From contig NZ_RQVE01000003.1 of the NCBI RefSeq assembly GCF_003992315.1, forward strand, positions 1-64,000: a stretch of DNA of 64,000 nt. The letters run 5' to 3'. Both the position numbers and the translations under genes were made by a program. The stretch comes from Veillonella sp. 3891. GTDB lineage: Bacteria > Bacillota > Negativicutes > Veillonellales > Veillonellaceae. Below, one piece after another: positions 35,527 to 44,663 of the stretch. How positions within the stretch are numbered: position 1 is the stretch's first letter; each line of letters opens with the position of its first letter. Under the pieces are notes generated by a model. That model searched no databases and was not told the DNA's origin. It saw nothing but the letters and a program-made list of their open reading frames with translations.

Positions 35527-36018
35527 GTGAGAATTGGAGTTTGTCCAGGTAGTTTTGATCCTGTTACAAATGGACATATAGATATATTTGAGCGTGCCAG
35601 TAAATTAGTGGACAAGCTGATCGTAGTGATTTTAGAAAATCCGAATAAGAAGTACTTGTTTACCTTGGATGAACGGGCTGAGTTAATTCGTCAATCTGTG
35701 TCACATATTCCTAATGTTGAAGTGGATTTTGGAGCGGGATTGTTGAATGATTATGTAAAATCAAGAGATAGTCATATTATCATTCGTGGTCTCCGTGCGC
35801 TGAGCGACTTTGAATATGAATTTCAACGAGCGTTATTTTCAAAATATTTAGATGATGAGATTGAAACTGTATTTATTATGACTAATAATAAATATGCCTT
35901 TGTCAGCTCTACAGGAATACGGGAATTAGCTAAATTCGGTGGTAAATTAGATGGTTTAGTACCAGCTGTTGTGAAACAAGCATTAGAAGATAAATTTAAA
36001 GCAGTACAATATAAATAG
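35527..36018 (+). CDS. coaD: Phosphopantetheine adenylyltransferase
   Basis: A 163-residue nucleotidyltransferase of CoA synthesis. GSFDPVTNGHIDI holds the (H/T)xGH motif (His18) and VSSTGIRELA the ISSTxxR motif. The start is GTG at 35527 behind AAAGGGG. Family-typical length. Its partner coaBC lies downstream at 37.4 kb. Confidence 0.95.
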   Translation: MRIGVCPGSFDPVTNGHIDIFERASKLVDKLIVVILENPNKKYLFTLDERAELIRQSVSHIPNVEVDFGAGLLNDYVKSRDSHIIIRGLRALSDFEYEFQRALFSKYLDDEIETVFIMTNNKYAFVSSTGIRELAKFGGKLDGLVPAVVKQALEDKFKAVQYK

Positions 36019-36027
36019 GAGGACGCC

Positions 36028-36468
36028 ATGAGAACAGAAAAATTATTAGAAGAATTAGAAAATTTGATTGTTACTAGTAACAATATGATTATGACAAATA
36101 AAAAGTTAATTGAAGAAGAAGAGATTATGCGCATTGTAGATGCGTTGACAGAATCTTTGCCTCTTGAATTAGAAGAATCTCGTCGTATTGTGGCAGAACG
36201 TGACCGCATTGTAGCAGAAGGCCAAAAACAAGCGGATGCATTGATTGAGCAAGCAAAAGAATATATTCAAAAACTAACAGAAGAAAGTGAATTAGTGAAA
36301 CAAGCACAAGAGCATGCTAATCATATTATCACAGAAGCTAATAAATCTTCTGAGGAGCTTAAGAATAGCTCTATCCAATATGCTAGTGATGTATTCAAAT
36401 ATGTAGAATCTAATTTAGAACGTACATTAGAAGCATTACAAGAAAATCGTCAAACATTATATAAATAA
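36028..36468 (+). CDS. Coiled-coil protein of unknown function downstream of coaD
   Basis: A 146-residue, almost entirely helical, charged protein with no membrane segment. Long Glu/Lys/Ala/Gln stretches (about 40-140) give a predicted coiled coil resembling the stalk of ATP synthase subunit b or V-ATPase H-type annotations and DivIVA-like proteins. The resemblance is compositional. AGGAGG precedes the ATG. It is 9 bases after coaD and ends at a terminator, so it is co-transcribed with rsmD-coaD. Confidence 0.75.
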   Translation: MRTEKLLEELENLIVTSNNMIMTNKKLIEEEEIMRIVDALTESLPLELEESRRIVAERDRIVAEGQKQADALIEQAKEYIQKLTEESELVKQAQEHANHIITEANKSSEELKNSSIQYASDVFKYVESNLERTLEALQENRQTLYK

Positions 36469-36475
36469 GTACATT

Positions 36476-36511
36476 AAGACTGTAAGGAATATATTTCTTG
36501 CAGTCTTTTTT
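36476..36511 (+). terminator. Rho-independent terminator after the coiled-coil gene
   Basis: AAGACTGTAAGGAA pairs with TTTCTTGCAGTCTT, followed by TTTTTTGT. The rest of the gap to 36714 has a TAGGTAC/GTACCTA repeat (36568-36600) and a TATAAT (36691-36696) just upstream of the acetyltransferase gene. Confidence 0.8.
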
Positions 36512-36714
36512 GTATATACAACAGATACTATACAGTTGTGGTTTTTACTGTATTAGAAGTGCTATGTTAGGTACCGTCGATTTAAAGTACAATGTACCTA
36601 TGTCAGTAAGGGATAATTCATAATTAAAATTTTGAAAGAAATTAAAAGGATTTTTTATAACTTCGTCGAATACTAACAATATCAGTTTCATATAATACTA
36701 AGAGGAGGTATACT

Positions 36715-37161
36715 ATGAATTTTGAAATTCGTAATGGCCACGATTATATTGATGAAGTAAAAGATTTATTTGTAGAGTATGTACAATCCTTAGGTGTATC
36801 TGCTAGTGTAAGAGAGTTTCATGGACTGGAAGATAAGTACAAAGGTGAAGGTGAAGCTTTGTATATTGCTTTCATTGATAACAAGCCAGCAGGCTGTGTT
36901 GCGTTGCGTTATGTAGATAGTAAGACAGCGGCTATGAAACGTTTATACGTTCGTCCTGCTTTTCGGCATAGCTCTTTAGGTACAAATATGGCAAAGTTAG
37001 TAGTGGAAGATGCCCGTGAATTTGGGTATAAAACATTGCTCTTAGATAGTTTACCTAGCATGGAAAATGCAAAAGAGTTATATACTAATTTAGGGTTCAA
37101 AAAATTAGATGGAACGAAGAAATCAGTGAAAACTGTCGTTCATTTATCATTACCTTTATAG
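36715..37161 (+). CDS. GNAT-family N-acetyltransferase
   Basis: A 148-residue GNAT protein. The acetyl-CoA-binding region is around RLYVRPAFRHSSLGTNMAKLV (motif A, with a modified R/Q-x-x-G-x-G/A loop reading RHSSLGT), and NAKELYTNLGFKKLDG is motif B. GAGGAGGTA sets the ATG. Flanked by terminators on both sides, so it is its own unit. The substrate cannot be inferred. Confidence 0.85.
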   Translation: MNFEIRNGHDYIDEVKDLFVEYVQSLGVSASVREFHGLEDKYKGEGEALYIAFIDNKPAGCVALRYVDSKTAAMKRLYVRPAFRHSSLGTNMAKLVVEDAREFGYKTLLLDSLPSMENAKELYTNLGFKKLDGTKKSVKTVVHLSLPL

Positions 37162-37205
37162 AGGCCGAGACTTGATGGATTTGTCATCCATTCTATACAT
37201 ATGTG

Positions 37206-37253
37206 AAAAGCTGTAACAAATTATGTATATTTTAATTTGTTTACAGCTTTTTT
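37206..37253 (+). terminator. Rho-independent terminator after the acetyltransferase gene
   Basis: AAAAGCTGTAACAAATTA pairs with TAATTTGTTTACAGCTTTT, followed by TTC. The core resembles the terminator at 4548-4598. Confidence 0.8.
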
Positions 37254-37378
37254 CGCAGAGAGAGTATCTTGAACTTTCATAGTTTAAAATAAAGATGTAT
37301 TACTGAGTCAGATACTGTATAATAGGGTAAGTATAGATAGTCTATTAATCGAATTAGTTCTATAGGAAGGTGAGACCT

Positions 37379-38560
37379 TTGAAGGGTAAGCATATTGTAG
37401 TAGGTGTAACAGCAGGAATAGCAGCCTATAAAGCAGTAGAGTTAGTAAGCCGTTTATATAAAGCGGGAGCAGAAGTAAAAGTGGTAATGACGAGAAATGC
37501 CACTAAATTTGTGAGTCCCCTTGTGTTTGGTGAAATTAGTAAACACAAAGTGGCTGTGGAAATGTTTGAAAATGTACAGGATTGGAATGTAGAGCATATT
37601 GCCTATGCAACTTGGGCGGATGCCTATGTAGTAGCACCAGCTACGGCTAATATGCTTGCTAAGATGGCCCATGGTATTGCAGATGATATGTTATCGACAC
37701 AATTGTTAGCTACAACCGCTCCAGTATTTGTATGTCCAGCTATGAATAGTAATATGTATGCACATCCAACTGTGCAAGAAAATTTAACTATCTTGCGTGG
37801 TAGAGGAGTCCATGTGTTAGAACCTGACAGTGGACTCCTAGCATGTGGGGTAGAAGGAAAAGGTCGTTTACCAGAACCGCAAAAAATTATGGACTGGGTG
37901 GACTTTCATTTAGGAAAAACACAATTAGTAGAAGGTAAAACTGTGATTGTCAGTGCTGGTGGCACGCAAGAAGCTATTGATCCAGTTCGATACATTACGA
38001 ATCGTTCCAGTGGAAAAATGGGATATGCAGTGGCTCTAAAAGCGGCTCAGGCAGGAGCTAAGACAATATTGGTGTCCGCGCCCACAGATCTTTCTGTGCC
38101 AATTGGTGTAGAACGTATCATAGTTCGTTCTGCTACGGAGATGAAAGCGGTAATCGATAGTTACTATGACTCTGCAGATGCTGTGATTATGGCCGCAGCT
38201 GTGGCAGATTATCGTGTAGCTGAAGTAGCGGACAATAAAATAAAAAAACAAGAAACTATGACATTAGAGTTAGTAAAAAATCCGGATATATTAGCAAGCT
38301 TAGGGGACCGTAAAAGACATCAAAAATTAATTGGATTTGCTGCGGAAACGCAAGATGTCATTACCTATGGAAAAGAAAAAGTGCGCAAAAAGAATTTGGA
38401 CATGTTAGTGGCTAATGATGTGAGTAAATCCAATGCTGGATTTGATGTGGATACCAATGAAGTGACCTTTATTTATCCTGGAGATCAAATTGTAAATTTA
38501 CCGAATATGTCAAAACTTGATGTGGCAGAATGTATTATTCAAGCCTTGGCAGACCTATAA
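37379..38560 (+). CDS. coaBC: Bifunctional phosphopantothenoylcysteine synthetase/decarboxylase
   Basis: A 393-residue two-domain CoA enzyme. CoaC (about 1-175) is a flavin-dependent decarboxylase with the PAMNSNMY motif and the active-site-flap Cys in GLLACGVEGKGRLPEP. CoaB (about 185-390) ligates cysteine using CTP, with the SAGGTQEAIDPVRYITNRSSGKMG block and the KIKK motif. TTG at 37379 is favoured as start because AGGAAGG (37364-37370) is 8 bases upstream and the product then begins with the family's KGKHIVVGVTAGIAAYK. GTG at 37370 is the alternative. A -10-like TATAAT lies at 37318-37323. Confidence 0.94.
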   Translation: MKGKHIVVGVTAGIAAYKAVELVSRLYKAGAEVKVVMTRNATKFVSPLVFGEISKHKVAVEMFENVQDWNVEHIAYATWADAYVVAPATANMLAKMAHGIADDMLSTQLLATTAPVFVCPAMNSNMYAHPTVQENLTILRGRGVHVLEPDSGLLACGVEGKGRLPEPQKIMDWVDFHLGKTQLVEGKTVIVSAGGTQEAIDPVRYITNRSSGKMGYAVALKAAQAGAKTILVSAPTDLSVPIGVERIIVRSATEMKAVIDSYYDSADAVIMAAAVADYRVAEVADNKIKKQETMTLELVKNPDILASLGDRKRHQKLIGFAAETQDVITYGKEKVRKKNLDMLVANDVSKSNAGFDVDTNEVTFIYPGDQIVNLPNMSKLDVAECIIQALADL

Positions 38561-38574
38561 ATGTGTGCTATAAT
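38546..38574 (+). promoter_or_regulatory. Promoter for the metK riboswitch transcript
   Basis: TTGGCA (38546-38551), 17 bases, then TGC-TATAAT (hexamer 38569-38574), an extended -10 with a good -35. It overlaps the last codons of coaBC. Confidence 0.75.
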
Positions 38575-38617
38575 GACATGTAGTGGTTTTAAACTAAGTA
38601 TTATATGTATGATACAA

Positions 38618-38722
38618 GTCTCATCAAGAGTAGTGGAGGGAGAGGCCCTTTGAAGCTACAGCAACCATTCCTTAGGGGAGAAGGTGCTAAATCCAACGAT
38701 CTTTGATCGGAAGATGGGGATA
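38618..38722 (+). ncRNA. SAM-I (S-box) riboswitch upstream of metK
   Basis: The conserved S-box core is clearly present: CTCATCAAGAG, GTGGAGGGA, GGCCC..TGAAGC, GCAACC, AAGGTGCTAAATCC and the closing GATGGG arm. It binds S-adenosylmethionine and switches off the SAM synthetase gene when SAM is plentiful. The closing arm competes with the following terminator hairpin (CCTCATC), the standard antiterminator arrangement. Confidence 0.95.
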
Positions 38723-38724
38723 TG

Positions 38725-38754
38725 ATTCCTCATCTTGTGATGAGGAATTTTTTT
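38725..38754 (+). terminator. Riboswitch-controlled terminator before metK
   Basis: ATTCCTCATC pairs with GATGAGGAAT around TTGT, followed by TTTTTTTATT, 16 bases before the metK ATG. The left arm can instead pair with the riboswitch 3' arm GATGGGGA. Confidence 0.92.
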
Positions 38755-38770
38755 ATTGGAGGTTTTATTC

Positions 38771-39961
38771 ATGGCAGAAAAACATGTATTTTTCACTTCT
38801 GAATCTGTAACAGAAGGTCATCCAGACAAAATTGCTGACCAAATTTCAGATGCTGTATTGGATGCTATTTTAGAAAAAGATCCAACAGCACACGTTGCCT
38901 GTGAAACATTAGTAACTACAGGCCAAGTTCATGTTGTAGGCGAAATTACTACAAAAACGTATGTAGATATTCCTCATATTGTTCGTGATACAATTCGTGA
39001 AATCGGATATACACGTGCAAAATTTGGCTTTGATGCGGATACTTGTGGCGTTAATGTAGCGATTGATGAACAATCTGCAGATATCGCAATGGGCGTAGAT
39101 GAAGCATTAGAATCTCGTGAAGGCGGCAGTGATGCGTTCGATAAAATCGGTGCTGGTGACCAAGGTATGATGTTTGGTTTCGCATCTAATGAAACTGAAG
39201 AGTTAATGCCTATGCCTATTAGCTTAGCGCATCGTTTATCTCGTCAATTAACAAAAGTTCGTAAAGATGGTACATTGCCTTACCTTCGTCCAGATGGTAA
39301 AACACAAGTAACAGTAGAATATGTTGATGGCAAGCCAAAACGTATTGAGACTATCGTTATTTCTACACAACATGGTCCAGAAGTATCTTTGGAACAAATC
39401 CAAGCAGATATTAAAAAATACGTGATTGACCCAGTGCTTCCAGAAGGATTCATTGATGAAAATACTAAATATTTCATCAACCCAACTGGTCGTTTCGTAA
39501 TCGGTGGTCCACAAGGTGATGCTGGTTTGACTGGTCGTAAAATTATAGTAGATACGTATGGCGGTATGGCTCGTCATGGTGGCGGAGCTTTCTCTGGTAA
39601 AGATCCTACAAAAGTTGACCGTTCTGCAGCATATGCAGCTCGTTACGTAGCTAAAAATATCGTAGCAGCTGGTCTTGCTGATAAATGTGAAGTACAAGTA
39701 GCTTATGCAATTGGTGTAGCAAAACCTGTATCTATCATGGTGGAAACATTCGGTACTGCAAAAATCGAAGAAGAAAAAATCTCTGCATTAGTAAGCAAAC
39801 ATTTTGACCTTCGTCCAGCAGGCATCATCGAAATGTTAGATTTGTTGAAACCACATTACAAAAAAACAGCTGCCTATGGTCATTTCGGTCGTACAGATGT
39901 AGACCTTCCATGGGAACGTACAGATAAAGCAGAAGTACTTCGTAAAGAAGCTGGTTTATAA
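38771..39961 (+). CDS. metK: S-adenosylmethionine synthetase
   Basis: A 396-residue MetK making SAM from methionine and ATP. It has SVTEGHPDK, the ATP motif [10 protein letters not shown], the P-loop-like [19 protein letters not shown] block and the C-terminal PWERTD region. ATG at 38771 follows GGAGG (38758-38762). Expression is under the SAM riboswitch immediately upstream, a direct end-product feedback. Length matches the family (about 395). Confidence 0.97.
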   Translation: MAEKHVFFTSESVTEGHPDKIADQISDAVLDAILEKDPTAHVACETLVTTGQVHVVGEITTKTYVDIPHIVRDTIREIGYTRAKFGFDADTCGVNVAIDEQSADIAMGVDEALESREGGSDAFDKIGAGDQGMMFGFASNETEELMPMPISLAHRLSRQLTKVRKDGTLPYLRPDGKTQVTVEYVDGKPKRIETIVISTQHGPEVSLEQIQADIKKYVIDPVLPEGFIDENTKYFINPTGRFVIGGPQGDAGLTGRKIIVDTYGGMARHGGGAFSGKDPTKVDRSAAYAARYVAKNIVAAGLADKCEVQVAYAIGVAKPVSIMVETFGTAKIEEEKISALVSKHFDLRPAGIIEMLDLLKPHYKKTAAYGHFGRTDVDLPWERTDKAEVLRKEAGL

Positions 39962-40001
39962 TCGGTAAAAGATTTGTCATTCGCTTTTGAGTGATACATA
40001 T

Positions 40002-40038
40002 ATAGAGGATAAAGACGTATGTCTTTGTCCTCTATTTT
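40002..40038 (+). terminator. Rho-independent terminator after metK
   Basis: ATAGAGGATAAAGAC pairs with GTCTTTGTCCTCTAT around GTAT, followed by TTTTTG. The remaining gap to 40257 has no gene; it ends with the priA promoter. Confidence 0.9.
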
Positions 40039-40222
40039 TGTTATTCCAGTATTAATTATGAGAGTTTAGGTTGTCTTGTAGACACTTCTTATAAGGGGAG
40101 TGGATTAGTGTGCCAACTCATTTGCTTCTGTACCCTCATATATATTCGCCTTAAAAGAAATGCCATGACGTGAAAATGTGTAGGACTAGGGTATGAAATA
40201 GTATGAATCATAGGTATAAACG

Positions 40223-40231
40223 TGGTATAAT
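40223..40231 (+). promoter_or_regulatory. Extended -10 promoter for the priA operon
   Basis: TGGTATAAT (hexamer 40226-40231), 27 bases before the priA start. It has the same TGGTATAAT form as the gatC promoter; no clear -35. Confidence 0.6.
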
Positions 40232-40257
40232 GAAGAGTGTTTAGTCAGGAGGTTATG

Positions 40258-42438
40258 ATGCGTTTAGGTGAAATTATTATCAATCGTTCTGCGAAACAAT
40301 TGAATAAACCTTTAACCTATGAAATACCTGACTCATTCGGGGACGTACCTATTGGAACTCGTGTGGCAGTTCCCTTAGGAGCCTCCAAAGAAGAGGGAAT
40401 CCTTGTAGGTTATTGTGACATAGAAAATCCGCCATTTGTGATTAAACCCATATTAGCCGTGTTAGATCCAACGCCTTGGTTTTCATCGGAAATGCTGAGT
40501 ACAGCTCGTAAGCTAAGTGAGTATTACCTATGCACCTTTGCAGAGGCATTAAGCTTATTTACTGTGGATAAAAGTAAATTAAAATCTTATGACAGACCCA
40601 AAATGGAATGGCTTGTGCCTAAGGATTCCTTTCATGTAGAACTATTCGGAGTGAGGAAACAAAAGCAGCGTTTGTTGGCGAAATATTTAGTAGAGCATGG
40701 AGCAACTTCGGTGAGTGCCTTGCGACTGGCAGGATTTAGTTTGCCTGTCATTAAGCAAGTAAAAGAATCTTCTCATATCGATGTAGAATGGCGCTATGCA
40801 ATGACGAAAACACGCTATGAGGAAGTTGCAGGTAGCATAGACATTCCTCTGACAGAGGCACAGCAGTCTGTATATGATCCTATTCAGGAATGCATTGCTA
40901 ATCATACAAATAAATCCTTTTTGCTCCATGGTGTAACGGGTAGCGGAAAAACACAAGTGTATCTAAAAGCTGCGCAAGAAACAATTCGACAAGATAAGAT
41001 TGCTATTATTTTAGTTCCAGAAATTGCTTTAACGACGCAAATTGTAAGACGATTTGTAGAAAAGTTTGGACAAGAAGTTGTGGTCTTCCATAGTCAGTTA
41101 ACAAAATCAGAACGTTACAATAATTGGGAGCGATTACGCCGGAAGGATAGCCATATTATCATAGGTGCCCGTTCTGCCGTGTTTGCACCAACAGAAGATA
41201 TCGGTCTCATTGTAGTTGATGAGGAGCATGATCCATCCTATAAGCAACAAGATATGACTCGTTATGACGCACGTATGGTGGCAAGATGGCGCAGTGAAAG
41301 TCATCAATGTCCAATTATATTTGGTTCTGCCACACCGTCTATAGAGGCCTATTATTTAGCTAACCAAGGCATGTATCAATTATTATCTTTGGAACATCGA
41401 ATTTTTCATCAACCAATGCCTAAGGTAAATGTTGTGGATATGAAAGAGGAAATGTTCTATGGGAATTACTCAGTATTTTCTATGGCCTTGGATACGTTAA
41501 TCCAAGAAACGTTGCAGAAACGGGAGCAAATGATTCTCTTGTTGAATCGTCGAGGACATAGTACCTTTGTGATGTGTCGAGACTGTGGTAAACCTATCCA
41601 ATGCCCTCACTGTGATATCTCAATGGTGTATCATCAAGTGGGACAGGATTTGCGTTGCCATTATTGCGACTATCATGAAAAAGTACCTCAAATCTGCCCT
41701 CATTGTGGTAGCCGTAAGATTAAATTTTTCGGTACAGGTACACAAAAGGTTGAAGAAGAATTAGCCAAACGATTTCCCCAAGCTAGAATTGCTCGTCTAG
41801 ATCAAGATACGACATCTAAAAAGGGTGAATCACAGCGTATTTTGGAAGCCTTTGGTGCAGGTCAATATGATATTTTATTGGGCACGCAAATGGTGGCAAA
41901 AGGACATGATTTTTCAAATGTTACCGCAGTAGGAATTATTACAGCTGATTCTGTCTTGCACATTCCTGTGTATACGGCCTCTGAAAGAACGTTTAATTTA
42001 TTAACACAAGCAGCTGGCCGTGCTGGCCGTGGCGATAAACTAGGAAACGTAGTAGTACAAACCTATAGTCCTGAACATTACGCGATTCAGCATAGTACAC
42101 ACCATAATTATGTTAGCTTTTATCAAGAAGAAATAGAAGCTCGAAAAGCCTTGTTGTATCCACCCATCGGCGAAATGATACAAATAACCTTGTTGGATGA
42201 AAAGCTTTCAGTAGTGCGAACAAGAGCGACAGAATTAGTCAATACGTTGCGTCAGGCCTGTACAGGTCAGCGCATAGATATACTAGGGCCCTATGAAAAT
42301 GGTGCCGCAAAGATACGAGATATGTATCGACTTTGTATTATGATTCGTGGAATTGATTTATCAGAATTAAAATCATACATGTATCATTCAGATATATTTA
42401 CATTGCCCCATATCTATATAGATGTGGATCCAGTATAG
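40258..42438 (+). CDS. priA: Primosomal replication-restart helicase PriA
   Basis: A 726-residue superfamily 2 helicase: N-terminal 3'-end DNA-binding domain, Walker A GVTGSGKTQ at about 225, DEEH box in VVDEEHDPSYKQQ, and eight zinc-binding cysteines in the CRDCGKPIQCPHC...CHYC...CPHC region, followed by motifs V-VI (QAAGRAGRG). It restarts collapsed replication forks. The second ATG of ATG-ATG (40258) is better spaced from AGGAGG (40247-40252) than 40255. First gene of a long operon. Confidence 0.95.
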   Translation: MRLGEIIINRSAKQLNKPLTYEIPDSFGDVPIGTRVAVPLGASKEEGILVGYCDIENPPFVIKPILAVLDPTPWFSSEMLSTARKLSEYYLCTFAEALSLFTVDKSKLKSYDRPKMEWLVPKDSFHVELFGVRKQKQRLLAKYLVEHGATSVSALRLAGFSLPVIKQVKESSHIDVEWRYAMTKTRYEEVAGSIDIPLTEAQQSVYDPIQECIANHTNKSFLLHGVTGSGKTQVYLKAAQETIRQDKIAIILVPEIALTTQIVRRFVEKFGQEVVVFHSQLTKSERYNNWERLRRKDSHIIIGARSAVFAPTEDIGLIVVDEEHDPSYKQQDMTRYDARMVARWRSESHQCPIIFGSATPSIEAYYLANQGMYQLLSLEHRIFHQPMPKVNVVDMKEEMFYGNYSVFSMALDTLIQETLQKREQMILLLNRRGHSTFVMCRDCGKPIQCPHCDISMVYHQVGQDLRCHYCDYHEKVPQICPHCGSRKIKFFGTGTQKVEEELAKRFPQARIARLDQDTTSKKGESQRILEAFGAGQYDILLGTQMVAKGHDFSNVTAVGIITADSVLHIPVYTASERTFNLLTQAAGRAGRGDKLGNVVVQTYSPEHYAIQHSTHHNYVSFYQEEIEARKALLYPPIGEMIQITLLDEKLSVVRTRATELVNTLRQACTGQRIDILGPYENGAAKIRDMYRLCIMIRGIDLSELKSYMYHSDIFTLPHIYIDVDPV

Positions 42439-42446
42439 GAGGGAAT

Positions 42447-42917
42447 ATGGCAGTTTTAGAAGTAATGAAAACAGGTCATCCTGTATTAAAGCAAATTGCA
42501 GAACCAGTAGAGTTTGTAAATAAAAAGATTCGTCAATTATTAGATGATATGGCGGAAACGATGTATAAAACAGATGGTGTAGGCTTAGCAGCACCGCAAG
42601 TTAATGTATCCAAACGAATCATTGTCTTAGATGATGGAAATGGCTTAATAGAAGTAATTAACCCAGAAATCGTGAAAAAAGAAGGCTCTCAAATAGGTTT
42701 GGAAGGTTGCTTGAGCGTACCTGAACTATTTGGCGATGTAGAACGATACGATAAAATTGAAGTGCATGGTATCAATCGAAATAATAAAAAGATTAGAATT
42801 AAAGCAGAAGGATTTTTAGCACGTATTTTTCAACATGAAATTGACCATTTGAATGGTATTTTATTTGTGGAAAAGTTAGTGAATCCCAATGAGATTTTTA
42901 TCCATAAAAAGGAATAA
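42447..42917 (+). CDS. def: Peptide deformylase
   Basis: A 156-residue metalloenzyme removing the N-formyl group from nascent proteins. All three motifs are intact: GVGLAAPQ (44-51), EGCLS (86-90, metal ligand Cys88) and HEIDH (130-134, metal His130/His134 and catalytic Glu131). GAGGGAA site; coupled to fmt, its functional opposite, 5 bases downstream. Confidence 0.96.
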   Translation: MAVLEVMKTGHPVLKQIAEPVEFVNKKIRQLLDDMAETMYKTDGVGLAAPQVNVSKRIIVLDDGNGLIEVINPEIVKKEGSQIGLEGCLSVPELFGDVERYDKIEVHGINRNNKKIRIKAEGFLARIFQHEIDHLNGILFVEKLVNPNEIFIHKKE

Positions 42918-42922
42918 CAATA

Positions 42923-43900
42923 ATGAATCCATTACGTATAGTGTTTATGGGAACGCCAGATATAGCAGTTCCTACGTTACAGGCTTTAATTGACAGTACC
43001 CATTCAGTAGTAGGTGTTTTTTGCCAACCAGATAAGCCGAAAGGTCGAGGCAATAAGTTGCAAATGCCACCGACGAAGGAATTGGCGTTACAGTATGACA
43101 TTCCGGTATACCAACCGAAATCCTTGCGCAATGAGGAAGCAGAGGAATTATTACAGACTTTGGCTCCTGATATTGTCGTAGTCATTGCGTATGGTAAGAT
43201 TTTACCTCCTTGGCTCATTCACCAGCCTCCATTGGGGTGCATTAATTTACATGCCTCTTTATTACCAAAGTTTAGAGGTGCGGCGCCTATCCAATATGCG
43301 ATTCTTCATGAAGAGTCAGAAACTGGTATGACGATTATGCATATGGATGAAGGCTTAGATACAGGTGATATTCTGCTTATGGAACGCATTCCAGTGACAG
43401 AAGAAGATACATCTGGTACGATTTTTACCGCCTTAGCACAATTAGGGGCACAAATGATTGTACCAGCCGTAGATGCTTTACAAGCAGGTACATTAACTAG
43501 AATCACTCAAAATCATGAAGAAGCCATTGAAACAGGAAAAATTACGAAAGAGATGGGGTATCTTAATTTTACAGAACCAGCACATACATTAGCTGCGAAA
43601 ATTAGAGCTTTCAATCCAAGCCCTGGGTGTTATACATTCTTAGAGGGAAAACGGATTAAGTTCTGGCATGCGAAAGTGGATCCTACATCCAAATATGCTC
43701 CTGAGCATTTACAAGGGGCCTGCGGATATCCAAAAGAGGGAACTATAGTAAATGTAGATAAAGAGTCTTTCAGTATTTTTACTGGTCATGGCGTCTTACG
43801 TGTCACTGAAGTGCAGCCTGAAAATAAAAAGCGAATGAATGCCGGTGATTTTGCTCGTGGTCATCAGTTAGCAGTAGGAGCTTGCTTTGGCGATGAATAA
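42923..43900 (+). CDS. fmt: Methionyl-tRNA formyltransferase
   Basis: A 325-residue enzyme formylating initiator Met-tRNA. Features: N-terminal FMGTPDIAVPTLQAL, the catalytic LHASLLPKFRGAAPIQ loop (Asn-His-Asp site region) and the C-terminal OB-like domain. Overlaps the DUF116 gene by 8 bases. Only a weak AACAATA site is visible upstream, so it is probably translated by coupling with def. Confidence 0.95.
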   Translation: MNPLRIVFMGTPDIAVPTLQALIDSTHSVVGVFCQPDKPKGRGNKLQMPPTKELALQYDIPVYQPKSLRNEEAEELLQTLAPDIVVVIAYGKILPPWLIHQPPLGCINLHASLLPKFRGAAPIQYAILHEESETGMTIMHMDEGLDTGDILLMERIPVTEEDTSGTIFTALAQLGAQMIVPAVDALQAGTLTRITQNHEEAIETGKITKEMGYLNFTEPAHTLAAKIRAFNPSPGCYTFLEGKRIKFWHAKVDPTSKYAPEHLQGACGYPKEGTIVNVDKESFSIFTGHGVLRVTEVQPENKKRMNAGDFARGHQLAVGACFGDE

Positions 43901-44663
43901 ATCCTATCGTTTGTATTTAACGGTGACGGCTGTGGCAATGCTATTAATATCACTGGTATGGGGTTGGATAGTTTGGATGATGCATCCTAGCTTATCTCAA
44001 TGGGGACCTGTTGTCGGGCCTATCGGAGAGAGTGCGCTACTATTCCCCATATTGATTGGGTGGTCCATGTGGATATATATGGCATTAGTTACCATGTATC
44101 CTATACAACATCCGATTTTATTGCGATTATCTAATCGAGGTTTATATTTCTTATTTCCGTTGGTAACAGTCTTAGCTAGATGCTTTGGATATACTAAGGA
44201 TGAAGTGAGTCAATCCTTGATTGCGTTAATCAATCATCTTGTGAGCACTCAAGTATATCGGGTGGAACCAAAACGGTTATTACTGCTCACGCCTCATTGC
44301 ATACAATTATCTAGTTGCGTACATAAAGTGACTACAGATGTGCATAATTGTAAGCGTTGTGGCGGGTGCCAAGTAGGAACCTTGCTAGATATTGCAGATA
44401 CCTATGGATGTCATTTTGTGGTCGTTACAGGTGGCACATTAGCACGTTTGAAAATCAAGGAAATTCGTCCTCAAGCTATTGTGGCAATTGCCTGTGAAAG
44501 AGATTTAGTCAGTGGCATGGCAGATGTGTTTCCCATTCCCGTAATAGGTGTCTTAAATGAACGACCTTGTGGTCCTTGTTGTAATACGAGAGTCAATACA
44601 GAAGACATTAGACTTGTCATAGAAAGGTTACTGTATGGAAACGAAACAAAAGAAAGAACATAA
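43893..44663 (+). CDS. DUF116-family membrane protein with cysteine clusters
   Basis: A 256-residue protein of the DUF116 type. Two N-terminal membrane segments (about 7-30 and 48-70) precede a cytoplasmic domain with clustered cysteines: CVHKVTTD..CKRCGGCQVG in the centre, an ACERDL motif and ERPCGPCCNTRVN near the end. These could bind a metal or iron-sulphur centre. Function is unknown. The location between fmt and rsmB is recurrent in Firmicutes, hinting at translation or modification. ATG at 43893 overlaps fmt; its end overlaps rsmB by 29 bases. Confidence 0.85.
   Translation: MNKSYRLYLTVTAVAMLLISLVWGWIVWMMHPSLSQWGPVVGPIGESALLFPILIGWSMWIYMALVTMYPIQHPILLRLSNRGLYFLFPLVTVLARCFGYTKDEVSQSLIALINHLVSTQVYRVEPKRLLLLTPHCIQLSSCVHKVTTDVHNCKRCGGCQVGTLLDIADTYGCHFVVVTGGTLARLKIKEIRPQAIVAIACERDLVSGMADVFPIPVIGVLNERPCGPCCNTRVNTEDIRLVIERLLYGNETKERT

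Noticed and set aside
39248-39697. 149-codon minus-strand open frame inside metK
   Set aside because: metK is certain here, and the antisense product is Tyr/Phe/Cys-rich without domain, a shadow of biased codon use.
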